A stretch of 64,000 nt of DNA from NCBI GenBank assembly GCA_963676845.2, contig CAXXKK010000010.1, positions 13,277-77,276 of the forward strand, in the 5' to 3' direction. Both the position numbers and the translations under genes were made by a program. The DNA is from G963662675 sp963676845 (lineage in GTDB: Bacteria; Bacteroidota; Bacteroidia; Bacteroidales; Prolixibacteraceae). The notes beneath the pieces were generated by a model, which ran no database searches, was not told where the DNA came from, and saw nothing but the letters and a program-made list of their open reading frames with translations. Positions 27,537-37,697 of this stretch are shown here, in pieces (the first letter of the stretch is position 1; the number at the start of each line of letters is the position of its first letter).

Positions 27537-28290
27537 TTCCTAAATTAGGGTTTATAATGGTATTTGTTTTTTCATCAAAATAATTATCAATTCCATAAAT
27601 TCTTAAATGATCAGACATTCTAAAAGAACTAAGGGTTGAATGCACAGATGCCTTGTAATAAATAGTCTCTCCCTTATAAAATGGGAAATACCCAGGATCG
27701 GTATTCAAATGACATTGATATTCTTCACCGTCAAATGTTAATGATAAATTTTGTGTATAACTTGCTTGTTCCAGAGAAAAATTAGGGTTCGTTGAAAAAT
27801 ACACGAGCAATCCTATATTTTCTGGTGCAGAACCGGCAAACTCGAATTCCCCGGTCAAAGTATCATTCTCAATGGAAAGATTAAGTATTTCAACCAAAGA
27901 TAATTGGTAAATAAATATTGCATTTCTGTAAACACCTAATTGACTATCATCCCTTAGTCCAAGGATAGTAGGAGTTCCCCCAAGATGCTGAATACCGAAC
28001 TGTTTCATCGTGCCAAAACCTGCTTTTTCAAAAATAAATTCATAGGTTCCTGCTGGCAGATTCTTCATTTCAAACCGACCTGATGCATCTGTTAAAGTCT
28101 GATATGCCTTTTGCACTCCCAATGCTGTAACGTTAATATTACTATGGTCATCCAGTGGATTAGCAAATTCATCTAATGCATATGCATACCCTACAATATT
28201 TCCCTTCAGATCTGGAAGAAAAACATCCTCATTATTGCATCCGGCAAGAAGAAACAAAATAGAAAATATAGACAGAATTAATTTCAACAA
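27499..28290 (-). CDS. Lipoprotein with carboxypeptidase-regulatory-like domain (paralogue 1)
   Basis: A 263-residue lipoprotein with a signal ending at Cys18 (FLLAGC). The regulatory-like domain spans about residues 29-105 (GNIVGYAYALDEFANPLDD, TDASGRFEMKNLPAGTYEF, EKAGFGTMKQFGIQHLGG), then an unrecognised domain. It is the first of three tandem paralogues on this strand. About 225 bp upstream (28291-28515) show no gene and no clear promoter. Confidence 0.77.
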   Translation of the reverse strand: MLKLILSIFSILFLLAGCNNEDVFLPDLKGNIVGYAYALDEFANPLDDHSNINVTALGVQKAYQTLTDASGRFEMKNLPAGTYEFIFEKAGFGTMKQFGIQHLGGTPTILGLRDDSQLGVYRNAIFIYQLSLVEILNLSIENDTLTGEFEFAGSAPENIGLLVYFSTNPNFSLEQASYTQNLSLTFDGEEYQCHLNTDPGYFPFYKGETIYYKASVHSTLSSFRMSDHLRIYGIDNYFDEKTNTIINPNLGNESAEFSFILQE

Positions 28291-28515
28291 ATTGATTTTT
28301 AACTCATTAAAAATACAATTTTAATAGAAATAACAAATATTTATTTACTTAATTATTATACTAATATGCTAAATCAAGATGAAATTTTATACTTATTTCT
28401 TCTCTAAATATCTAATTACATCATCATTTTATGCATTCATTCTGCTTCCAATGTAGGCATATTCAATGATGAATAATATTTTCAATTACAGTCAGTTCAA
28501 AGATTTCAAATTTCA

Positions 28516-30090
28516 TCAAATAGGATAGTACTTTTTCAAGCTTTGGGAAACAGCATCAGCACAACGTTCTCCATCAACTGCTGAAGACACAATACCACCG
28601 GCATAGCCGGCACCTTCACCACAAGGAAACAGATTTTTAATCCGAATATGCTCCAAGGTTTCCGTATTTCGTGGTATACGAAGCGGAGAAGAAGTTCTTG
28701 ACTCCACCCCTACTGCAACAGCCTCATTGCTCAAAAATCCCCTTGCTTTCCGATCAATCTGGATAAGTCCTTGTCTCAATCGGGAATAAACTCCTTTGGG
28801 TAGCTTTTCACTTAATGACGATGAGATTAATCCCGGCTTATATGAAGAATCCGGCAGATCCGCAGATTTCCTTCCTGAAACAAAATCAGAAAGACGTTGA
28901 GCAGGGGCAAATTGTGTATGACCATTTAATTCAAAACACAGTTTTTCAATACTCTTCTGAAACTCTAATCCTGCAAATACTCCATAATTTTGAAATTTTC
29001 GAAGATCTTCAGGTTGAACTTCGACAACCATTCCTGAATTTGCAAATGGAGAATTCCTTTTTGAAGGAGACATTCCATTTACAACCAATTCGCCCGGAGC
29101 TGTTGATGCCGGAACTATAAAACCTCCCGGGCACATGCAAAATGAATAAACTCCGCGACCTTTTACCTGCTCAACAAACGAATAACTCGCTGCCGGCAAA
29201 TACGGTCCACGAACATCCTGATGGTATTGAATCGTGTCTATCATTCCCTGAGGATGTTCTACCCGAACCCCCATAGCAAAAGACTTTGCTTCCAGGTTGA
29301 CACCATTCCGATTAAGCATCTCGTAAATATCGCGCGCAGAATGGCCGGTTGCCAGAACAACAGATAAAAGCTCGAACTTGCTTCCATCTGTTAAAACAAC
29401 ACCTTTGCATTCATCATCTTTAATGATAAGATCGGATACCCGACTATTGAAATGAAATTCACCTCCGGAAGCGATGATCTGTTCACGAATTCGTTTGATT
29501 ACCCCCGGTAACTTATTTGTTCCGATATGAGGATGCGCATCAATCAAGATTTGAGGATCAGCACCAAACTGAACGAATAATTCCATAATTTTCAGAATAC
29601 TTCCCCTTTTTTTTGATCGGGTATAAAGTTTCCCATCTGAAAAAGTACCTGCACCTCCTTCTCCAAAACCATAATTCGAATCAGGATCAACAAGATGCTC
29701 CCTGTGAATCTTTGCAATATCCCGCTTTCGGTCGCTTACCATTTTTCCACGCTCAAAAACAATTGGCTTTAATCCCAACTCTATTAAGCGAAGCGCAGCA
29801 AATAAACCGGCAGGACCTGCTCCAATTACTCCAACCTCAGGTTTTCCAGAAACATTACCATACTCGTATTCCGGATGAAGCACTTCTGGCTCTTCACCCA
29901 GATAAACACGAACACCTAAATTTATTTTGATTTGACGCTGACGGGCATCAATAGATTTTCTTCGAACAATAATGGCAGTGATTTCTTCATCAGCAACTCC
30001 CAGCTTTGAGACAATAATGGGACGATAATAAGATTCCTCCGATGCCTGCTTCGGGCTTAATGACAAGTTTAAATCTTTCTTCATGATCAC
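28516..30090 (-). CDS. FAD-dependent oxidoreductase (COG2509-type dehydrogenase)
   Basis: A 524-residue flavoprotein. An N-terminal domain of about 85 residues (IVRRKSIDARQRQIKINLGVRV) precedes the FAD-binding GxGxxG motif VGVIGAGPAGLFAALRLIE, then GGAGTFSDGKLYTR, VVLATGHSARDI, and a C-terminal FAD motif LFPCGEGAGYAGGIVSSAVDG. The family is widespread but its substrate is unknown. ATG 30090 and ATG 30084 are both possible starts. Confidence 0.88.
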   Translation of the reverse strand: MIMKKDLNLSLSPKQASEESYYRPIIVSKLGVADEEITAIIVRRKSIDARQRQIKINLGVRVYLGEEPEVLHPEYEYGNVSGKPEVGVIGAGPAGLFAALRLIELGLKPIVFERGKMVSDRKRDIAKIHREHLVDPDSNYGFGEGGAGTFSDGKLYTRSKKRGSILKIMELFVQFGADPQILIDAHPHIGTNKLPGVIKRIREQIIASGGEFHFNSRVSDLIIKDDECKGVVLTDGSKFELLSVVLATGHSARDIYEMLNRNGVNLEAKSFAMGVRVEHPQGMIDTIQYHQDVRGPYLPAASYSFVEQVKGRGVYSFCMCPGGFIVPASTAPGELVVNGMSPSKRNSPFANSGMVVEVQPEDLRKFQNYGVFAGLEFQKSIEKLCFELNGHTQFAPAQRLSDFVSGRKSADLPDSSYKPGLISSSLSEKLPKGVYSRLRQGLIQIDRKARGFLSNEAVAVGVESRTSSPLRIPRNTETLEHIRIKNLFPCGEGAGYAGGIVSSAVDGERCADAVSQSLKKYYPI

Positions 30091-30156
30091 AAAATACGAG
30101 ATACCTAAAAATGAGTTGCAAATATATCTCTACCAAACTAATTCAGAAAGTTTTAT

Positions 30157-30915
30157 CTATTCAAAATGGAAACTTAAAGAGAAGATATTAGAGCGAAGAT
30201 CTTTTATTGCATTGGAATAATATTGCCTTTGAGTTGGATCGGTTCCATTCTTTATAATATTATTCAAGCCTAAACTGACTTTTAATTCGGTTGATAACCG
30301 GAAAAACCGGAAGTAGCTATCCCAACCAACTCCTGCTTCAAAATAAAAATCAGTCTTATCCATTTGCAACAAATCCTCCTGACCTGACTTCGAAATATCA
30401 ATTCGGAATGCTCCTCCGGCAATAATGTATGGACGTTGATTATTCAGTCGACTTGATTTATATTTTATAAGCAAAGGAAACTCCAAATAGGTACTTTTAA
30501 TAGTGTAAAAATCCAAAGGATGAGTTCCTTGATTAACATCATATATTTCCACATTATACACCAGCTCCCTGTCTCCAAAAGCGATGGATGGTAAAAACCG
30601 CAAATCAAAATATTCACTTAAACGTAAATTTGTTACTGCCCCCACACGAAAGCCCGGGCTAATGTTAGCCAAATCTGACTGAATTGTATCTGTTGGCTGA
30701 ATTCCATAAGTTGATGCAGTTAAAGGATCAAAATTAGGATTATCCCCAACAGGAGTCCAATGCTCCAATCTATAATCCAGTCCAATGATTCCAAGTGTAA
30801 AACCAAAGTGAACCCTTTTCTCATCAAAAGTTGTTAGGTGATGCACATGATTTCTTTGAGCCCAAACACTTGTAGCCAAAAGAAACACCCCCAAAAATAT
30901 GATTAGCTTTTTCAC
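30157..30915 (-). CDS. porT: PorT-like T9SS outer-membrane protein
   Basis: A 252-residue outer-membrane beta-barrel with a cleavable signal peptide (LIIFLGVFLLATSVWAQ). The RNHVHHLTTFDEKRVHFGFTLG start and LRLSEYFDLRFLPSIAFGDRELVY follow, and a terminal aromatic strand FSLSFHFE closes the barrel. PorT is needed for type IX secretion. The neighbour menG/ubiE supports the call, since porT-ubiE adjacency is frequent in Bacteroidota. The giant protein at 38.6-46.6 kb is a probable client of this secretion system. Confidence 0.82.
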   Translation of the reverse strand: MKKLIIFLGVFLLATSVWAQRNHVHHLTTFDEKRVHFGFTLGIIGLDYRLEHWTPVGDNPNFDPLTASTYGIQPTDTIQSDLANISPGFRVGAVTNLRLSEYFDLRFLPSIAFGDRELVYNVEIYDVNQGTHPLDFYTIKSTYLEFPLLIKYKSSRLNNQRPYIIAGGAFRIDISKSGQEDLLQMDKTDFYFEAGVGWDSYFRFFRLSTELKVSLGLNNIIKNGTDPTQRQYYSNAIKDLRSNIFSLSFHFE

Positions 30916-31125
30916 TTAACTTTTCTGTTTATACATTACAAACAATAATAATCTGAAATTATTTTGTCGATCTGAAATAATTAAAGGATAACGTTTTATA
31001 ACCTAGAAATAGAATTTTGTATTCCTCTCAATTATTCCAGTAGGCTAAAATACAAAAAGCTTTAACACTTTATGATATAATTGGGAAAAGGTAGTAGTCT
31101 TTTTAAGGCTTACAGCTTAAAATAA

Positions 31126-31848
31126 CTATTTTCGAGCCACGTAAATAGTTGCAATTCCTAAAGTCAATCGATGTTGCGAGTAATTTTCAAAGCCCGCTTT
31201 CTTGAGAACCCTGAAAAAGTCATCTCCATCAGGGAAAGCCATTACTGACTCAGGGAGATAACTATATGCTGAAGCATCTTTAGACACCAGCCCTCCAATA
31301 AATGGAAGTATGTGAAAGAAATAAAACTTATAAAGCTGTTTAAAAGGGAAATAACGTGGTTTCGAAAATTCAAGAATAACAGCTACTCCATCTCTTTTTA
31401 AAACCCGGTGAAACTCAGTAAGACCTTTTCCCAAATTCTCAAAATTTCGCACTCCAAAAGCAACAGTAATTGCATCAAACTCATTATCATGAAAAGGCAT
31501 ATCTTCAGAATCCCCTTTTTGAAAATGGATTAATGAATCCAGTTTTAACTTTTTTACTTTCTCGCGGCCAATACGAATCATCTGTTCCGACAAGTCGTAA
31601 CCAATTATTTCATCAGGATTTATTTGGGATGTCTGAATAGCAAAATCACCTGTCCCTGTTGCCACATCAAGAATTTTCCGGGGATTATTCTTTTGAAGAA
31701 TCCGGACTGCTTTTTTGCGCCACAACTTATCAATCCCCAAACTCAAAAAATGATTCAGGAAATCATATTTGGGAGCAATATTGTCGAACATCTGTTCGAC
31801 CTGTTCTTTTTTATTTTTTTCAGAATCCTGATAAGGAGATACTGCCAT
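31126..31848 (-). CDS. menG: Demethylmenaquinone methyltransferase (UbiE/MenG)
   Basis: A 240-residue SAM-dependent C-methyltransferase. Family motifs are clear: MFDNIAPKYDFLNHFLSLGID, SAM motif I ILDVATGTGDFAI, VAFGVRNFENLGKGLTEFHRVLKRDG, and the end LTLGIATIYVARK. It performs the last step of menaquinone synthesis; Bacteroidota use menaquinone, so the ubiquinone role is unlikely. Its ATG overlaps the upstream stop by one base (TAATG), a sign of translational coupling. Confidence 0.94.
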   Translation of the reverse strand: MAVSPYQDSEKNKKEQVEQMFDNIAPKYDFLNHFLSLGIDKLWRKKAVRILQKNNPRKILDVATGTGDFAIQTSQINPDEIIGYDLSEQMIRIGREKVKKLKLDSLIHFQKGDSEDMPFHDNEFDAITVAFGVRNFENLGKGLTEFHRVLKRDGVAVILEFSKPRYFPFKQLYKFYFFHILPFIGGLVSKDASAYSYLPESVMAFPDGDDFFRVLKKAGFENYSQHRLTLGIATIYVARK

Positions 31849-32891
31849 TAAGCCTGAGGTATCATTTTATCTATAAACCCAAACGATTCATCATCAATGC
31901 GTATCTCTCCTTTGGTAACATGACCAAGTGTAAAGAATGGCATCTTAGTGCTACGCATATAATCCACAAAATCGTCATCGTTATCTGCTGGTACCCCAAC
32001 AATTAAACGCCCCATTGATTCACCGAAAAGGAATGCATCTGTTCGGGTTTCAGCATCAGTAGTAATATCAAATCCTAAACCGGATGCCATTCCAGCCCTT
32101 AATAATGAAAAGAACAAACCACCACGTCCAACAGGGCTAGCAGATGTAATTAGCTTCTTCTCAATCAAACCAGCCATTACTTCATGGAGCTTGACTTCTA
32201 CATCAATATTAAAAGCAGGAAGTGGAGAATCGTTAACCTCATGATAAAACTCAAGATATTCCGAAGAATTTATATCATCAGAAGAACGGCCAATCATAAA
32301 AATATTATTGCCCTTTCCTTTGAGTTTATGAGTCAGCAAATTCTCATTATCCCCAATGCAACCAATCATACTGATAATAATTGTTGGCGATAAAGTTCCA
32401 TTATCGGAGAAGTAATCAAATCTAATTTTTTTCTCTGAAATTTTTAATCCAAACTTTTTGCTCACTTCTTCCAAGCCTTTTTTTGCCCCAGAGGCTATTA
32501 GCTGTCCATTTGGATCTGCAATATCAATATGATACAACAAAGCACTTACCACCATTGGTTTTGCGCCTAAACACACCATTCGTCTGGCTGCACGACTAAT
32601 TAAGATTTCAGTTGCTTTTTTAGGATCAGCTTCAAGGTGATGGTGAAAAGCATGAGTTGTCATCGACATTACTTTACCTTCATCGGTAACAAAAACACCT
32701 GCATCATCGGTCTCATCCCCATCTAAGCTATCAAGTTCAACACCGTCCTCACTAAAATCATTGAAATAGTTTACAGGTGCAAGATTTGGATTTGCCATCA
32801 AGTTAAAAATAACTTCATGCATATCCTTGGGTTCTTCTATCTGATCTATAGAAAGAACTTCATTCTTTTCAGTCAATTCAGCCATAACCAA
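31848..32891 (-). CDS. AIR synthase-like (PurM/PurL superfamily) protein
   Basis: A 347-residue protein with an ATP-binding AIRS N-terminal part (TDDAGVFVTDEGKVMSMTTH, ISRAARRMVCLGAKPMVVSA) and AIRS C-terminal part (SASPVGRGGLFFSLLRAGMA, FLFGESMGRLIVGVP). It looks like a lone synthetase half of the PurL type, shorter than real PurL, so purine synthesis is not assured; related proteins use ATP to activate amide or selenide substrates. It is coupled to menG. ATG 32891 and 32885 are both possible starts. Confidence 0.8.
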   Translation of the reverse strand: MVMAELTEKNEVLSIDQIEEPKDMHEVIFNLMANPNLAPVNYFNDFSEDGVELDSLDGDETDDAGVFVTDEGKVMSMTTHAFHHHLEADPKKATEILISRAARRMVCLGAKPMVVSALLYHIDIADPNGQLIASGAKKGLEEVSKKFGLKISEKKIRFDYFSDNGTLSPTIIISMIGCIGDNENLLTHKLKGKGNNIFMIGRSSDDINSSEYLEFYHEVNDSPLPAFNIDVEVKLHEVMAGLIEKKLITSASPVGRGGLFFSLLRAGMASGLGFDITTDAETRTDAFLFGESMGRLIVGVPADNDDDFVDYMRSTKMPFFTLGHVTKGEIRIDDESFGFIDKMIPQA

Positions 32892-32994
32892 GTTTTTTCA
32901 GAATTTAGTAATGCTAACAAAAATAGTCAAGTAGTTGATTTTTCCATAAAAAAAATAGACTTTTAATTCCTTTGTTGAAAACAACTTTTATCAC

Positions 32995-33753
32995 ATGTAC
33001 ACAAAAACAGCATTAATTACCGGTGCAACATCCGGCATTGGATTAGAAACCGCTAAAATTTTATTTAAAAATGACTTTCGTCTTATACTAACAGGAAGAC
33101 GTAATGACCGATTAATCAAATTAAAAGAAGAATTAAAAGGAAATAATAAAAGTATCTATCTATTAAATTTTGATGTCAGGAATAAACCTGAAGTAGATAA
33201 AGCATTAGATACTCTTCCGGAAGAATGGAAAGACATTGATGTATTAATAAATAATGCCGGACTTGCTGCCGGTATGGATACAATTGACCAAGCAAATATT
33301 GAAGATTGGGAAACAATGATTGACACGAATATTAAAGGTCTGCTTTATATGTCTCAACGCATATCCCGGTTAATGATTAAAAGGGAAACAGGACACATCA
33401 TCAATATTTCTTCAATTGCCGGCAAGGAAGCTTATCCAATGGGATCGGTTTATTGTGGCACCAAGCATGCAGTTGAAGCAATTAGCAAATCAATGAGAAT
33501 TGAGCTTGCTCCACATAACATTAAAGTCAGTACAATTAGCCCCGGAGCCGTTGAAACGGAATTCTCGTTGGTTCGTTTTAAGGGAGATCAGAAAAAAGCA
33601 GAAAAAGTTTATGAAGGTTTTACTCCATTAAATGCAAAAGACATAGCAGAAAGTATTTACTTTGTGGTTTCGCGTCCGCCACATGTAAATATTGATGATC
33701 TATTCATCATGCCTTCAGCACAGGCTTCTGCGCGAGATTTTTTCAAAAAATAA
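32995..33753 (+). CDS. Short-chain dehydrogenase (YdfG-like)
   Basis: A 252-residue classical SDR: cofactor motif TGATSGIGLETAK (residues about 9-21), GRRNDR after the second strand suggesting NADP, NNAG motif, and catalytic Ser...YCGTK. Closest in form to YdfG, an NADP-dependent 3-hydroxy acid / serine dehydrogenase. It ends 7 bp before the Ldh-family gene, forming an operon. Confidence 0.9.
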   Translation: MYTKTALITGATSGIGLETAKILFKNDFRLILTGRRNDRLIKLKEELKGNNKSIYLLNFDVRNKPEVDKALDTLPEEWKDIDVLINNAGLAAGMDTIDQANIEDWETMIDTNIKGLLYMSQRISRLMIKRETGHIINISSIAGKEAYPMGSVYCGTKHAVEAISKSMRIELAPHNIKVSTISPGAVETEFSLVRFKGDQKKAEKVYEGFTPLNAKDIAESIYFVVSRPPHVNIDDLFIMPSAQASARDFFKK

Positions 33754-33760
33754 CAAACAA

Positions 33761-34849
33761 ATGAATATTAGTTCTTCCTATTTAAAAGAATTTACCAAAC
33801 AGGTATTTGAAAAGATGGGTAGTTCCCCTGAGCAGGCTGAAGTTGCTGCAGATTGCTTAAACCAGGCAGACTTACGTGGAGTTGATTCTCATGGAGTTGC
33901 CCGCTTAAGTGGTTATGTAAGACTTTGGGAAAAGGAAAGACTCAACGCAAAACCAAACCCCAAAATAGTACACGAAACACCATCTACAGCTGTATTGGAT
34001 GGAGATAAAGGCCCCGGCTTAATAACTGCTCCAGAGGCCATGAAAATTGCCATGGAGAAAGCACGAAATGTTGGAAGTGGATGGGTCGCTGTAAAAAATT
34101 CCAATCATTTTGGTATTGCAGGTTATCATGCCATGTTGCCCTTAGCTGAAGATATGATCGGTATTTCATTAACCAATGCCAGTCCTCTTGTTTCGCCAAC
34201 TTTTTCAAAAAGCCGCTTTTTAGGAACGAACCCAATTGCTGTTGCTATCCCTGCATCTCAAGAACCACCTTTTGTAATTGACATGGCTACAACAACTGTT
34301 GCCAATGGTAAACTGGAAGTTTTACAACGCAAAGGTGAAAATGCCCCTGAAGGATGGGCGCAAGACAAAGATGGAAATCCGACAACTGATGCATATGCGC
34401 TAAAAAAAGGAGGCTCAATGCTTCCGTTAGGGGGAGACCGCTTACATGGAGGACATAAAGGTTATTGCCTTGGAGCCATGGTTGATATATTTTCCGCAGT
34501 ACTATCTGGAGCAAACTATGGTCCATGGGTGCCTCCTTTTGTTGCATTTCTAGATCCTCCGGCTAATCCTGTAGGTGAAGGAATCGGACATTTCCTTGGT
34601 GCTTTCCGCGTAGATGCTTTCCGACCAGCAGATGAGTTTAAAACTCACATGGACAACTGGATTAAAACATTCCGGAACGCTGAAAGTATTGATCCTAAAA
34701 ACAAAGTACTTATTCCCGGCGATCCGGAACGCTTGCTCTCTGAAGAACGAATGAAAAACGGAGTCCCCATACATGAAGCTGTTATTGAAGATCTTCAACA
34801 ACTTGCTGAAAAATTCAGTTTAACCTTTAATCCTGTACAATATGCCTAG
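33761..34849 (+). CDS. Ldh family (malate/L-lactate-type) NAD(P)-dependent oxidoreductase
   Basis: A 362-residue member of the YlbC/AllD/DpkA family. It shows ADLRGVDSHGVARL near residue 40, AVKNSNHFGIAGYHAMLPL with the catalytic His, SPTFSKSRFLGTNPIAVAIP, and GGHKGYCLGAMVDIFSAVLSG. Substrates in the family include malate, lactate, ureidoglycolate and cyclic imines, so this one is undecided. Start ATG 33761 follows the SDR stop directly; the longer in-frame extension to 33692 would overlap that gene and is rejected. Confidence 0.9.
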   Translation: MNISSSYLKEFTKQVFEKMGSSPEQAEVAADCLNQADLRGVDSHGVARLSGYVRLWEKERLNAKPNPKIVHETPSTAVLDGDKGPGLITAPEAMKIAMEKARNVGSGWVAVKNSNHFGIAGYHAMLPLAEDMIGISLTNASPLVSPTFSKSRFLGTNPIAVAIPASQEPPFVIDMATTTVANGKLEVLQRKGENAPEGWAQDKDGNPTTDAYALKKGGSMLPLGGDRLHGGHKGYCLGAMVDIFSAVLSGANYGPWVPPFVAFLDPPANPVGEGIGHFLGAFRVDAFRPADEFKTHMDNWIKTFRNAESIDPKNKVLIPGDPERLLSEERMKNGVPIHEAVIEDLQQLAEKFSLTFNPVQYA

Positions 34850-35552
34850 TGCACTGGTAATAACGCCTGTAAAAGATTCGATTGAAACAACCATGGAAAC
34901 CATTGAGGCAATATACCATGCCGATGGGAATCATGCCCACGTTGTTTACAATGACTTCAGTACTCCTGAAAACAAAAAAATTCTTGAAGACAACCAGGTT
35001 CGTATGAACTACGAACTGGTTCATCTGGAAGATATCACGGAAATGCCATCACCAAATTACAGATTGATACTTCAGCATGCTCAGAAAAGAGCTTTAATCA
35101 TGAATCTCCCTATGATTATTGTTGAATCTGATGTGATCGTGAAAAAAGATACGATTAACCAGATGATTGCGGAAAGCAAACTCCTAAGCCACTGTGGGCT
35201 CTTAGGTTCCATTACAACTGATGAATCAGGAACAATAAACTTCCCCTATCTAAACTTTAAGGATGAAGGAAAATCCATTGACCAAACCAGACACAGTTTG
35301 AGCTTTTGTTGTACGCTTCTTTCTGTAAATCTTTTAAAAGAATATTCCTTTCAGGAACTCAAAAAGAAAAAAGACTGGTTTGATGTGTTTATCTCCAAAA
35401 AATCAAGGAAGCTGGGATTTCACAATTATATCGCTTTTTCAATTCCAGTGGTTCACAAACCTCATAGTAGTCGCCCCTGGAAACAACTAAAATATACCAG
35501 TCCTTTAAAATATTATCTTTATAAACTTATTAAGCGAAAAGATAAAATTTAA
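34842..35552 (+). CDS. GT-A fold (GT2-like) glycosyltransferase
   Basis: A 236-residue protein with the N-terminal nucleotide-sugar half of a family 2-type transferase: ALVITPVKDSIETTMETIEA, VVYNDFSTPENKKIL, and an ESDV motif (residues about 96-99) where DxD is normal. The C-terminus is basic (KYYLYKLIKRKDK). The acceptor is unknown. It overlaps the Ldh gene by 8 bp and the next gene by one base, so it is translationally coupled in this operon. Confidence 0.75.
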   Translation: MPSALVITPVKDSIETTMETIEAIYHADGNHAHVVYNDFSTPENKKILEDNQVRMNYELVHLEDITEMPSPNYRLILQHAQKRALIMNLPMIIVESDVIVKKDTINQMIAESKLLSHCGLLGSITTDESGTINFPYLNFKDEGKSIDQTRHSLSFCCTLLSVNLLKEYSFQELKKKKDWFDVFISKKSRKLGFHNYIAFSIPVVHKPHSSRPWKQLKYTSPLKYYLYKLIKRKDKI

Positions 35553-36612
35553 TGACCTTAAGCAAAAAATACCAACAACTAAAAAAAGCCGGACACATCG
35601 TGTTTTGGTTAATTAGTCTTGGTTTTGCTTTTACCGCATTTTACGTTGCATCCGATCATCAATTAGGTATTACTCCAAAAATAATCCGAAGTACTATATT
35701 GCTTAATCTGGGGTTTGCTTTTGCTGTATACACAAATTTCTATTTTTTAATTCCCAAACTTTTAAAAAAACAGAAATACATTTTCTACATATTTGGATTA
35801 ATATCTACACTGGCATTTTCATCAATTATAATTCTTTTCCTATTTCTTATTTTTGAGGATCAATCAATAAGCAAACAGCTTTTCTCAACTCACTTTTTCA
35901 CATCTCTAGGCTATGTTTTAATTACTTCACTGGCAAAATTTGCAACCGACTGGATTGAGCTGCAAGATATATCGCTACGCTACCATAAAGTAGAAAGGGA
36001 AAAATTAGAAGCAGAGCTTGAAACACTGAAAGCACAGATAAATCCGCATTTTCTTTTCAATAGTCTAAATAATATCTATTCACTGGCACTGGTTAATTCT
36101 GAAAAAGCACACCAGAACTTATTCTCAAGCTTTCCGATCTCATGCGTTACGTCTTGTATGAATCAAGAGAAGATTTTACCCCTTTAAAAAAAGAAATTGA
36201 GTTTATTAAAAACTTTATTGACCTTCAGCGTGTACGCTTAAATGATAAAGTTGACATTCAATTTGACATTAGTGGTAAAATCTCAGACCAGCACGTAATG
36301 TCGCTTTGTTTTGAGCCGTTTATAGACAATGCTATTAAACATGGGGCAAGATCATCTGTAGAAACACCATTCATCCATATATCCTTTAAAATAGCCGAAA
36401 ACAAGCTTTACTTTAGTGCAATTAATTCATGCGATTGCATTGAAAAAGAAAAAAATGATACAGCACATGGTATTGGCTTAAAAAATATTCGGCAGCGTTT
36501 AGCGTTCCTGTATAAAACAGATGAATATCATTTAGAAATATCTAAAAAGGAAGATACTTTTAATGTAAACCTGGAATTGCATTTAAAAGATCGTGATTTT
36601 AATACATTATAA
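35552..36612 (+). pseudogene. LytS-type sensor histidine kinase, frameshifted
   Basis: Two overlapping ORFs together make one 353-residue kinase. The first (35552-36187) supplies four membrane helices and the H box LKAQINPHFLFNSLNNIYS. At about 36119-36123 it drifts into unrelated sequence, while the -1 frame continues as ILKLSDLMRYVLYESRED, the expected family sequence. A single missing A (TTATTC for TTAATTC) explains this. The second part has the N box CFEPFIDNAIKHG and G box GIGLKNIRQRLAFLY. The cognate LytTR regulator follows. Either a true inactivating deletion or a consensus error; no classical slippery heptamer is present. Confidence 0.85.
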
Positions 36613-36725
36613 ATGATGTAATTTTTTTAAGCTTTCAATACTTATTAAAAGTAAAGTAAATAGCCTGTTTTATATTCAATATCTTTTAAGGCTATCGAAA
36701 TTCTGAAATCAAAAATTATACTCCG

Positions 36726-37433
36726 ATGAAAGTTAAAGCTGTAATAGTTGATGATGAACCTCTTGCAAGACAAATAATATGCAAATATGCGACTGACATC
36801 CCTGATCTTGAAATTACCGGAGAATGTGAGGATGCTATTCATGCCCATAAATTTTTAAATGAAAATCAGGTTGACCTTATGTTTTTAGATGTGAATATGC
36901 CTAAAATTTCCGGTCTCGATTTTATTAAGAATCTGTCTAAACCCCCACTGGTTATTTTAACCACAGCTTACACCAACTATGCTCTTGAAAGTTATGAGCT
37001 AAACATACTGGATTATTTAAAAAAGCCATTTAGTTTTGAGCGCTTTTTTAAAGCTTTTCAGAAAGCAGAGACACAACTATCATTATTGAATAAACATCAA
37101 TCTATAGCAAGTGATAATTTTATCTTCATTAAATCGAATAAAAAAGCAGTTCGTATTAATATTGATGAGATTACAATTATTGAAGGCCTTGGTGATTACA
37201 TAAAAATTCATTTAAAAGACAATCACTATATAACAAATCTAACCATGAAAAAGATGAAAGAACTTCTCCCTGAAAACGAGTTCTTTCGTATCCACAAATC
37301 TTTTATCATTCGTTTAGCCTCAGTAGAAGCTATTGAAGGAAACCAGATAACAATAGGAAAAGAAAAAATTCCAATTGGGAATATCTACAAACAAGCTTTT
37401 AACGAGCTAATCGAAACAAAATACATCAAGTAG
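36726..37433 (+). CDS. LytTR-family response regulator
   Basis: A 235-residue regulator. Its receiver domain spans about residues 1-115: acidic pocket VDDEP, phosphorylation Asp in LMFLDVNMP, Thr-Thr-Ala, and Lys in LKKPF. A C-terminal LytTR DNA-binding domain follows (IKSNKKAVRINIDEITIIEGLGDYI, NEFFRIHKSFIIRL). The 113 bp gap after the kinase could hold a separate promoter, though none was recognised. If the kinase is really broken, this regulator has lost its nearest partner. Confidence 0.92.
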   Translation: MKVKAVIVDDEPLARQIICKYATDIPDLEITGECEDAIHAHKFLNENQVDLMFLDVNMPKISGLDFIKNLSKPPLVILTTAYTNYALESYELNILDYLKKPFSFERFFKAFQKAETQLSLLNKHQSIASDNFIFIKSNKKAVRINIDEITIIEGLGDYIKIHLKDNHYITNLTMKKMKELLPENEFFRIHKSFIIRLASVEAIEGNQITIGKEKIPIGNIYKQAFNELIETKYIK

Positions 37434-37697
37434 TTTCACCTCAATAGTAGAAAAAAGAAATTGCCTGCTTAGAGAATTATTTTTTGTGCTTAGGAAAATT
37501 ATTTTCCTGCTTAAGAAATTCAAAAGGGATAAGCATCCATTTTGATGTCGATGCCTTATCCTTTCCAAGCTTATGCTTACAGAACTTCAATGCTACTATA
37601 AAACTCGATGTTTCTCGAAAATTTCAGAATAGTTCTTCATGGTATAATTTGCCACAAGACACTCAATGTTCTTTGCAAAGTTCTCTAAGAAACGAAC

